From assembly GCA_016287555.1 (NCBI GenBank), contig JAEFAK010000033.1, forward strand, positions 1 to 13,064: 13,064 nt of DNA, in the 5' to 3' direction. Positions 6,727 to 12,581 of the stretch are shown one piece after another. The notes under the pieces are model-generated. The model had not been told where the DNA came from, did no database searches, and saw only the letters and a program-made list of their open reading frames with translations. This DNA comes from Oscillospiraceae bacterium. GTDB taxonomy: Bacteria > Bacillota > Clostridia > Oscillospirales > Oscillospiraceae. Each line of letters begins with the position of its first letter. Position 1 is the stretch's first letter. The position numbers and the translations under genes were made by a program.

Positions 6727-7622
6727 CAGTTAGCTCCTCCTTCCTTCGGGGCAGTTCCGCCCTGGGGCCTCGGGGGCCTTGCGCCGCCCTGGGGTCTCGG
6801 GCCGTTGTTGTAGCCGCCCTGCGGACGCTGTCCGTATCCGCCGCGGTTGTTGCCGTTGTTGCCGCCGAAGCCGCGGTTGCCGCCGCCCTGACGGTTGCCG
6901 TCGCGGCGGTTGCCGCCGCGATTGCGGCGATCATTGTTCCTGCGGTCGTTGGCTCTGTTCATATCCATGACTCTCGGAGTGGAGCGGAGAGTCTGGCTGA
7001 GGACCTCGCCCTTGTAGATCCAGACCTTGACGCCGATACGGCCGTAGGTCGTGGCGGCCTCCGCGAAGCCGTACTCGATGTCGGCGCGGAGAGTCTGGAG
7101 GGGGATGGTGCCCTCGTGGTAGTGCTCGCTGCGGGCGATCTCGGCGCCGCCCAGACGGCCGGACACGTTGACCTTGATGCCGCGGACGCCCATGCGCATG
7201 GCGCGCTGCATCGCGTTCTTCATCGCGCGGCGGAAGCTGATGCGCTTCTCGAGCTGCTGGGCGATGTTCTCGGCGACGAGCTGAGCGTTGGTGTCGGGGG
7301 TCTTTATCTCGACGATGGAGAGGGCGACCGGCTTGCCGATCATCTTCTCAAGCGTCAGGCGGAGCTTCTCTATCTCTGCGCCGCCCTTGCCGATAACGAC
7401 GCCGGGACGGGAGCAGTGGATATAGATGCGGACCTTCGCGCTGTCGCGCTCGATCTCGATCTTGGGAACGCCCGCGCTGTAAAGGGTCTTCTTAAGATAT
7501 TCGCGAATCTTGAAATCCTCGGCGATAAGAGCGCCGACTTTTTCGTTTCTGGCGTACCAGCGGGAATCCCAGTCTTTGATGACGCCGACTCGCAGGCCGT
7601 GAGGATTAACTTTCTGTCCCAT
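6726..7622 (-). CDS. rpsC: 30S ribosomal protein S3 with long Arg/Gly-rich tail
   Basis: S3 lies at the mRNA entry channel of the small subunit and takes part in mRNA unwinding. At 298 residues this protein is far longer than the usual 210-240. The conserved part covers 1 to about 210: MGQKVNPHGLRVG, the type II KH domain with the GxxG loop in VVIGKGGAEI (75-84), and the C-terminal domain with RLGGAEIARSEHYHEGTIP at 156-174 and YGRIGVKVWIYKGE at 193-206. From about residue 220 a low-complexity tail of Arg, Gly, Asn, Gln and Pro follows, including three RPQGG copies at 266-270, 276-280 and 285-289. The frame is intact up to the stop that overlaps rplP, so the tail is coding, not a frameshift. 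The ATG follows GAAGGAG, 3 nt after rplV. Confidence 0.97.
   Translation of the reverse strand: MGQKVNPHGLRVGVIKDWDSRWYARNEKVGALIAEDFKIREYLKKTLYSAGVPKIEIERDSAKVRIYIHCSRPGVVIGKGGAEIEKLRLTLEKMIGKPVALSIVEIKTPDTNAQLVAENIAQQLEKRISFRRAMKNAMQRAMRMGVRGIKVNVSGRLGGAEIARSEHYHEGTIPLQTLRADIEYGFAEAATTYGRIGVKVWIYKGEVLSQTLRSTPRVMDMNRANDRRNNDRRNRGGNRRDGNRQGGGNRGFGGNNGNNRGGYGQRPQGGYNNGPRPQGGARPPRPQGGTAPKEGGAN
6729..6965 (-). repeat. Low-complexity coding repeat of the S3 tail
   Basis: These bases encode S3 residues 220-298. They consist of degenerate GGC/GGT, CGC/CGG, AAC and CCG codon strings with repeated blocks encoding NRGG and RPQGG. The variation in synonymous codons between copies indicates an old repeat under protein-level selection, rather than a fresh slippage expansion. 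It does not interrupt the reading frame. Confidence 0.7.
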
Positions 7623-7625
7623 AGC

Positions 7626-7961
7626 TTACTCCTTCTCCGCAACGACGATGGTGATGTGCGAGGTCCTCTTGAGTATCCTGGCGCTGCTGCCTCTGGCCCT
7701 GGCTCTGCCTCTCTTGAGGATGGGGCCGGGGTTGGCGAAGCATTCGCTGACGTAGAGGTTCTCGGGATCCATCTCGTTATTGTTCTCGGCATTGGCGACC
7801 GCGCTCTTGAGCAGCTTGAGCATGAGCTCGCAGCCAGCCTTGGGGGTGGCCTGCATGAGAGCCTCGGCAGTGCGGGTGTCCTTGCCGCGGATGAGGTCGC
7901 AGACTATCTTGACCTTGCGCGGAGAGATGCGCGCATATCTGAGGTGTGCTTTCGCTTCCAT
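7626..7961 (-). CDS. rplV: 50S ribosomal protein L22
   Basis: Large-subunit protein whose long beta-hairpin lines the peptide exit tunnel and forms part of the macrolide-responsive constriction. It has 111 residues, normal. The N-terminus MEAKAHLRYARISPRKVKIV is typical. The hairpin occupies about 78-105 (GPILKRGRARARGSSARILKRTSHITIVV), where macrolide-resistance changes occur in other bacteria; I see no deletion or duplication there. ATG follows AAGGAGGC, 12 nt after the rpsS stop. Confidence 0.98.
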   Translation of the reverse strand: MEAKAHLRYARISPRKVKIVCDLIRGKDTRTAEALMQATPKAGCELMLKLLKSAVANAENNNEMDPENLYVSECFANPGPILKRGRARARGSSARILKRTSHITIVVAEKE

Positions 7962-7973
7962 GTGACTGCCTCC

Positions 7974-8246
7974 TTACTTACCGGTCTTGCTTCCGGCGTG
8001 ACCTCTGAAGGTGCGCGTGGGAGCAAACTCGCCCAGTTTGTGGCCGACCATGTCCTCAGTCACATAGACGGGGACGTGACGGCGGCCGTCATGAACGGCT
8101 ATCGTGTGGCCGACAAAGGACGGGAATATCGTGGACGCGCGGGACCAGGTCTTGATGACCGTCTTGTTGCCGGTCTTGTTCATCTCGTCGACGCGCTTCA
8201 AAAGCTCGGGAGCCGCGAACGGGCCCTTCTTGATACTTCTGCTCAT
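7974..8246 (-). CDS. rpsS: 30S ribosomal protein S19
   Basis: Head protein of the small subunit that contacts S13 and the A-site finger. It has 90 residues, close to the standard 92. It reads MSRSIKKGPFAAPELLKRV at the N-terminus; the conserved core TWSRASTIFPSFVGHTIAVH spans about 33-52 and GHKLGEFAPTRTFRGHAG is near the C-terminus. ATG follows GGAGGGAAAA and lies 14 nt after the rplB stop. The order rplB-rpsS-rplV-rpsC is universal. Confidence 0.98.
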   Translation of the reverse strand: MSRSIKKGPFAAPELLKRVDEMNKTGNKTVIKTWSRASTIFPSFVGHTIAVHDGRRHVPVYVTEDMVGHKLGEFAPTRTFRGHAGSKTGK

Positions 8247-8260
8247 CTGATTTTCCCTCC

Positions 8261-9097
8261 TTACTTAGCGTTGCGGCGCTTGACTATGAACTTGTCGTTG
8301 CGGTTCTTAGTCTTGCGGGTCTTGTAGCCCAGAGCCGGCTTGCCCCAAGGGGTCACGGGGCCGGGACGGCCGACGGGGGACTTGCCTTCGCCGCCGCCGT
8401 GGGGGTGGTCCACCGGGTTCATGACGGAGCCGCGGACCGTCGGGCGGATGCCCATGTGGCGCTTGCGGCCGGCCTTGCCGATGGAGATGTTCTCGTGATC
8501 GAGGTTGCCGATCTGGCCGATGGTGGCCAGGCAGTTCATGCGAACGTAGCGGACTTCGCCGGAGGGAAGCCTCACCTGGGCCATCTTGCCCTCCTTCGCC
8601 ATGAGCTGGGCCGAGCCGCCCGCGCTGCGGACGAGCTGGCCGCCCTTGCCCGGGTAGAGCTCGATGTTATGGATGAGCGTACCGACGGGGATGGCGGAGA
8701 TGGGGAGCGTGTTGCCCGGCTTGATATCGGCATGCTCGGAGGAGATGACCGTGTCGCCGGCAGCGACGCCCACGGGGGCGAGGATGTAGCGCTTCTCACC
8801 GTCGGCGTACTCGACGAGGGCGATGAACGCGCTTCTGTTGGGGTCGTACTCTATGCGCTGGACGGTTCCCTCGACGTCAAACTTGTCGCGCTTGAAGTCG
8901 ATGATCCTGTACTTGCGCCTGTTGCCGCCGCCGCGATGGCGGACGGTGATCCTGCCGTAGCTGTTGCGGCCCGAGTTCTTCTTGAGAATCTCAACAAGGC
9001 TCTTTTCCGGCTGGGCCTTCTTATCCACGCCGTCAAAGCCGGAGACGGTCATGTGTCTTCTGGCAGGAGTGATGGGTTTGTAGGTCTTAACGGACAT
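8261..9097 (-). CDS. rplB: 50S ribosomal protein L2
   Basis: Largest of the 23S-binding proteins, needed for subunit association and near the peptidyl transferase centre. It has 278 residues, normal (about 275). It starts MSVKTYKPITPARRHMTVSGF and carries GRNSYGRITVRHRGGGNRRKYR around 42-63. The NPVDHPHGGGEGKSPVGRPGPVTPWGKP block lies in the C-terminal third and contains the histidine corresponding to E. coli His229. The start is 6 nt after the rplW stop. Its ribosome binding site (GGTG at 9107-9110, overlapping the end of rplW) is weaker than at most genes here, so translation probably depends on ribosomes finishing rplW. Confidence 0.98.
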   Translation of the reverse strand: MSVKTYKPITPARRHMTVSGFDGVDKKAQPEKSLVEILKKNSGRNSYGRITVRHRGGGNRRKYRIIDFKRDKFDVEGTVQRIEYDPNRSAFIALVEYADGEKRYILAPVGVAAGDTVISSEHADIKPGNTLPISAIPVGTLIHNIELYPGKGGQLVRSAGGSAQLMAKEGKMAQVRLPSGEVRYVRMNCLATIGQIGNLDHENISIGKAGRKRHMGIRPTVRGSVMNPVDHPHGGGEGKSPVGRPGPVTPWGKPALGYKTRKTKNRNDKFIVKRRNAK

Positions 9098-9103
9098 TAT
9101 TCA

Positions 9104-9399
9104 TCACACCATCCCTTCAAAGAACTCTATGGTCTTGCTGTCGTCGGTGAGCTTGACGACGGCCTTTTTCCAGTCGGCAGTCTTGCCTTCGGGATAACGG
9201 CCCTGGCGCTTTTTCTTGCCGGGGACGTTGGTCGTGGTGACCTTCTCGACTTTGACGCCGAAGATCTCCTCGACGGCCTTCTTGATCTCGGTCTTGTTGG
9301 CAGTCTTGTCTACCTTGAAGGCGTACTTCTTGAGGTCCACCGCCTCCATCGACTGCTCGGAGATGATGGGCTTTATAATGATGTCATAGGATGTCTTCA

Positions 9400-9400
<1 letters not shown>
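9104..9400 (-). CDS. rplW: 50S ribosomal protein L23
   Basis: Protein at the mouth of the peptide exit tunnel and main docking site for trigger factor and SRP. It has 98 residues, normal. The N-terminus MKTSYDIIIKPIISEQSMEAVD and the segment KYAFKVDKTANKTEIKKAVEEIFGVKVEKV are typical; the loop KKKRQGRYPEGKTADWKKA reaches into the tunnel wall. The ATG overlaps the rplD stop by one base (TGATG), with GAGGAGG inside the last rplD codons 10 nt upstream, indicating coupling. Confidence 0.97.
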
Positions 9401-10023
<623 letters not shown>

Positions 10024-10038
10024 TGTCAGTCTCCTCCC

Positions 10039-10743
10039 TTACGCTCTCTTGGCCGATTTCTTCTGCGGGTTGGTGCTTACGGTCTGAACGCCGGGCTTCT
10101 TGGTGATGTTCTTCACCGTGTTCTTGATATACACGATGCCGCCCTTGGGGCCGGGGATCGCGCCGCGAACGGCGATGAGATTGAGCTCGGGATCGACCTT
10201 GACGACGTCAAGGTTCTGGACCGTGACCTGCTCGACGCCCATGTGACCGGCGCCGATCTTGCCCGGGAAGATCCTGGAGGGATCGGTGCTCGAGCCCATG
10301 GAGCCCGCGTGCCTGTGGACCGGGCCGCCGCCGTGGCTGGTCGGGGTCCTCTGGGCGCCCCAGCGCTTGATGACGCCGGCGTAGCCTTTACCTCTGCTGA
10401 TACCCGTCACGTCGACCTTGTCGCCGGCGGCGAATATATCGGCCTTGACGACGTCGCCGACGTCGAGTCCGTCGCAGTTCTCGAGGCGGAATTCCTTGAG
10501 GTGCTTCTGAAGAGCGACTCCGGATTTCTCCAGATGGCCCTTCTCCGGCTTGGAGAGCTTCTTGGCCTCGATCTCCTCGAAGCCGAGCTGGACCGCCGTG
10601 TAGCCTTCCTTGTCGGGAGACTTCTTCTGTACCACCGGGCAGGGACCGGCCTCGATGACCGTTACCGGGATGACCTTGCCCGTCTCATCGAAGATCTGGG
10701 TCATGCCGACCTTTTTCCCGATGATGGCTTTCTTCATCTTCAT
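10039..10743 (-). CDS. rplC: 50S ribosomal protein L3
   Basis: Initiates assembly of the large subunit and reaches toward the peptidyl transferase centre. It has 234 residues, somewhat longer than the usual 205-215. The excess is a basic C-terminal tail (PGVQTVSTNPQKKSAKRA) and two extra N-terminal residues. The first ATG is chosen because AAAGGAGG lies 11 nt before it; the second ATG, at codon 3, would be 17 nt away. Signatures are KKAIIGKKVGMTQIFDETG at 4-22 and the block GGGPVHRHAGSMGSS followed by RIFPGKIGAGHMG in the central loop. A 143-nt structured gap separates it from rpsJ. Confidence 0.97.
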   Translation of the reverse strand: MKMKKAIIGKKVGMTQIFDETGKVIPVTVIEAGPCPVVQKKSPDKEGYTAVQLGFEEIEAKKLSKPEKGHLEKSGVALQKHLKEFRLENCDGLDVGDVVKADIFAAGDKVDVTGISRGKGYAGVIKRWGAQRTPTSHGGGPVHRHAGSMGSSTDPSRIFPGKIGAGHMGVEQVTVQNLDVVKVDPELNLIAVRGAIPGPKGGIVYIKNTVKNITKKPGVQTVSTNPQKKSAKRA

Positions 10744-10886
10744 TATGAGTATATCCTCCTTTGGTTATTGGTCGGATCGCATGGCTCGCATTCGGCCGGA
10801 GGCTTCCGACTTGACCCCGTCCGCTCTCGCAAGCAGCGGACGACAGGCATTCTTAATAATGTCGCGCGCGTCGCGCGCAGGGAACG
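10744..10886 (-). other. Structured spacer between rpsJ and rplC
   Basis: This is the largest gap inside the cluster, and no convincing gene occupies it. On the minus strand it contains GCGCG-CGA-CGCGC (10866-10878), a perfect 8-bp stem CGTCCGCT/AGCGGACG with a 9-nt loop (10818-10842), and CGGA/TCCG (10797-10808). None is followed by a T-run, so it does not look like an intrinsic terminator. No -35/-10 pair is evident. The rplC ribosome binding site AAAGGAGG is at 10755-10762. Possible roles are RNA processing or control of rplC and downstream genes separately from rpsJ. Confidence 0.6.
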
Positions 10887-11201
10887 TCAGAGCTTTATCT
10901 CGATCTCGACGCCGGCGGGAAGCTCGAGGGACATGAGAGCTTCGATCGTCTTCTGGGTCGGGTTAAGGATGTCGATAAGTCTCTTGTGGGTGCGGCGCTC
11001 GAACTGCTCGCGGCTGTCCTTATACTTATGAACAGCGCGGAGGATCGTCACGACCTCCTTCTTGGTGGGGAGAGGGATGGGGCCGGAAACTTTCGCGTCC
11101 GTGCGCTTGGCGGTCTCGACTATTCTCTCGGCGCTCTGGTCGATGAGCTGATGGTCGTAGGCCTTGAGTCTGATGCGGATCATTTTCTTTGCGGTTGCCA
11201 C
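10887..11201 (-). CDS. rpsJ: 30S ribosomal protein S10
   Basis: Small-subunit head protein that, as NusE, also pairs with NusB in rRNA transcription antitermination and links RNA polymerase to the ribosome. It has 104 residues from the GTG at 11201, near the usual 102. The sequence begins VATAKKMIRIRLKAYDHQLIDQSAE (first residue read as Met); PIPLPTKKEVVTILRAVHKYKDSREQFE follows and it ends LPAGVEIEIKL. GTG is chosen because AAGGAGG lies 9 nt before it; the ATG at codon 7 is too far away. The frame stays open upstream through the leader to an ATG at 11459, but that part is not S10-like. It is the first gene of the cluster. Confidence 0.97.
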   Translation of the reverse strand: MATAKKMIRIRLKAYDHQLIDQSAERIVETAKRTDAKVSGPIPLPTKKEVVTILRAVHKYKDSREQFERRTHKRLIDILNPTQKTIEALMSLELPAGVEIEIKL

Positions 11202-11485
11202 TGGGTTTTCCTCCTTCGTATGGTGAGTGTTCATACGTGCGAAATTTTCAATCAACGAAGCCGTGCGTATCACTCCGCCCCAAAAGTTCCGACCGGCATG
11301 GCCGGTCGCTCCTGAGCGCGGCGATATACTTACCCGAGGGGGCGGGTGGGCATATCGGAGCTTGAAAATCTCAGTCGCCCGATCTTTCGGACATACTCTG
11401 CGGAAGTTACCTCGGGCACTGGCCGAGCAATCTCCCGCTTCATCGCACATCGGGGGCATATTTCCCCCTTCGCCCTAAAAGGCGC
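11202..11485 (-). promoter_or_regulatory. Long structured 5' leader of the S10 cluster mRNA
   Basis: About 284 nt separate the predicted transcription start from rpsJ. Potential elements in transcript order are GGGGG/CCCCC with a 7-nt loop (11452-11468), CTCGG/CCGAG (11411-11427), ATCGG/CCGAT (11354-11383), CGCT/AGCG (11307-11318), the perfect 8-bp stem CGACCGGC-CAT-GCCGGTCG (11290-11308), and a bulged stem GAGTG-ATACG with CGTAT-gaa-CACTC (11225-11275) just before the ribosome binding site. The segment CCCGAGG (11410-11416) can instead pair with CCTCGGG (11333-11339), excluding the CTCGG/CCGAG hairpin. Long S10 leaders bind L4 in E. coli; such a role here is inference. No U-tract terminator is evident. 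Confidence 0.6.
11211..11217 (-). promoter_or_regulatory. Ribosome binding site that sets the rpsJ GTG start
   Basis: The minus strand reads AAGGAGG followed by 9 nt and GTG. It decides the start of rpsJ, whose frame is open for a further 86 codons upstream. It lies a few bases 3' of a potential bulged hairpin (11225-11275), so accessibility could depend on leader folding. Confidence 0.85.
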
Positions 11486-11491
11486 TCTGAC

Positions 11492-11520
11492 AGAATAACA
11501 GACGAATACAATAATGTCAA
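11492..11520 (-). promoter_or_regulatory. Main sigma-A promoter of the S10 cluster
   Basis: On the minus strand there is a perfect -35 TTGACA (11515-11520), a 17-bp spacer and a -10 TATTCT (11492-11497), preceded by TG one base upstream (extended -10). Transcription would start near 11485. It lies about 20 bp downstream of the tatD stop. This is the strongest promoter visible and is well placed to drive the whole cluster. Confidence 0.85.
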
Positions 11521-11539
11521 TACTTTTTTCGGGGCTTTT

Positions 11540-12310
11540 TCAGAAATTTTCTATCCCGTAGAAACGTTTGCCGTTTTCGAGCGTCAGCTTCGCGGCTTCT
11601 GACTCGGATATGCCCATGAAGCGCGCCGCCGTCTCACATATATATTTAATGTAGGAGGAATCGTTTCGCCTCCCGCGCACGGGCACCGGCGCCATATAGG
11701 GGCTGTCCGTCTCTATCATGATGCGGTCATGCGGCACGGCCGCGACGATCTCCGGAGCCCTGCGGGCGTTTTTGAAGGTTATGGAGCCCGTGAAGGAGAT
11801 ATACCAGCCGAGGGCGAGCAGCTCCCTCGCCGTCTCCAGCGAGCCGGAGTAGCAATGGAACACGCCCTTTACGCCCGGGAAGGCACGGACGGCGCGCAGG
11901 CTGTCCTCGTGCGCCTCGCGGTCATGAAAGATGACGGGCAGGCCGAGCTCTCCCGCGAGCTCGAACTGGGCATAGAGCGCCCTCTGCTGCACTTCGCGGG
12001 GGGCTGCGTCCTCATAGTGGTAGTCGAGGCCTATCTCCCCGACGGCAACGACCTTGCCGCCGCGGCAGAGCGCCCTTATCTCCGCGAGGGTCTGCGGAGT
12101 GAAGTCCGCGGCGCTCTCGGGGTGGATGCCGGCGGCTGCGTAGACGAAGGCGTGCTTTTCGGCTATCTCGGCGGCCAGACGGGAGCTGCGCACGTCGGAG
12201 CCGGGATCGACCACGAGCTCCACGCCCGCGTCATAAAGCGCGGCGAGCACCTCTTCCCTGTCCGCGTCGAACTGCGGATCGTCGTAATGCGCGTGAGTGT
12301 CAAAATACAT
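11540..12310 (-). CDS. tatD: TatD-family metal-dependent hydrolase / DNase
   Basis: TIM-barrel metallo-hydrolase; characterised members are 3'-5' exonucleases or deoxyribonucleases with DNA repair or quality-control roles. The length is 256 residues from the ATG at 12310, standard for the family. Metal ligands are visible in DTHAHYD (H6, H8), GEIGLDYHY (E92), VIFHDREAH (H129), FHCYSG (H152) and ETDSPYMAP (D202). A further in-frame ATG at 12442 would add 44 residues, but those are low complexity and include repeat-derived sequence, while GGTGAAAGAT directly precedes the ATG at 12310. No intrinsic terminator separates it from the S10 promoter, so some transcription may run on into the ribosomal genes. 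The exact substrate cannot be read from the sequence. Confidence 0.93.
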   Translation of the reverse strand: MYFDTHAHYDDPQFDADREEVLAALYDAGVELVVDPGSDVRSSRLAAEIAEKHAFVYAAAGIHPESAADFTPQTLAEIRALCRGGKVVAVGEIGLDYHYEDAAPREVQQRALYAQFELAGELGLPVIFHDREAHEDSLRAVRAFPGVKGVFHCYSGSLETARELLALGWYISFTGSITFKNARRAPEIVAAVPHDRIMIETDSPYMAPVPVRGRRNDSSYIKYICETAARFMGISESEAAKLTLENGKRFYGIENF

Positions 12311-12367
12311 ATCTTTCACCGTATCTCTACATTTATATATAATATATAGTTTTTGGTTTTGCCTGCC

Positions 12368-12387
12368 GGGCTCCGGCGAAGGAGCCC
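12368..12387. repeat. Perfect 7-bp inverted repeat upstream of tatD
   Basis: GGGCTCC and GGAGCCC flank a 6-nt loop. Together with the adjoining minus-strand GTCATCCTGA (12399-12408) and the TTCGCC loop, it resembles the dispersed intergenic repeats of many clostridial genomes that I remember as containing GTCATCCTGAGCGAAG. It would lie in the 5' UTR of tatD if transcription starts near 12434. No T-run follows on either strand within a few bases. Confidence 0.55.
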
Positions 12388-12393
12388 CGCGCC

Positions 12394-12427
12394 GCTCTTC
12401 AGGATGACGGGACCGGATCGGAAGAGC
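12394..12427. repeat. Inverted repeat GCTCTTC / GAAGAGC
   Basis: Perfect 7-bp arms (12394-12400 and 12421-12427) flank a 20-nt loop. The right arm is part of ATCGGAAGAGCC (12417-12428), which recurs in inverted orientation as GGCTCTTCCCGAT (12514-12526) next to the pth -35. It may be part of a repeat element or of a binding site; the sequence alone cannot decide. Confidence 0.5.
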
Positions 12428-12440
12428 CGCACAAAACCGC

Positions 12441-12446
12441 ATTATA
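12441..12446 (-). promoter_or_regulatory. Possible -10 element for tatD
   Basis: The minus strand carries a perfect TATAAT here, about 130 nt before the tatD start, but I find no good -35 at 16-18 bp and no extended TG. An alternative is the AT-rich stretch at 12331-12350, which also lacks a -35. The assignment is weak. Confidence 0.3.
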
Positions 12447-12525
12447 AGATTACTACAAAGGCGCGCGCTTTTCCAGCTTTTTTCGATTTAATGCAAAAAA
12501 GAAGGCTTGCAGGGGCTCTTCCCGA

Positions 12526-12554
12526 TTGAAATCAGCTCCGGCTTATGCTATTAT
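12526..12554 (+). promoter_or_regulatory. Sigma-A extended -10 promoter of pth
   Basis: TTGAAA at 12526-12531, a 17-bp spacer and TATTAT at 12549-12554, with TG one base before the -10 hexamer. Transcription would start about 12560, leaving a leader of only about 22 nt that contains the AGGGAGG ribosome binding site at 12568-12574. Confidence 0.8.
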
Positions 12555-12581
12555 TTCTATTTATAGCAGGGAGGCGAATTT

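Noticed and set aside
10743..10850. 35-codon frame in the rpsJ-rplC gap ending TAATG on the rplC start
   Set aside because: It has no ribosome binding site before its ATG, an unremarkable peptide, and runs through the hairpin stems. The TAATG junction is tempting, but one base of overlap alone is not enough.
11281..11308. The 8-bp GC hairpin in the S10 leader as an intrinsic terminator
   Set aside because: The only T-run after it is TTTT displaced by five bases and followed by GGGG, which does not fit a normal intrinsic terminator.
11521..11545. Terminator between tatD and the S10 promoter
   Set aside because: A-rich and T-rich runs are present, but I find no stem of useful length on the minus strand.
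12311..12442. N-terminal extension of TatD from the ATG at 12442
   Set aside because: The extra 44 residues are low complexity and overlap repeat-like DNA. The conserved DTHAHYD motif begins at the fourth residue from the later ATG, as in the family.
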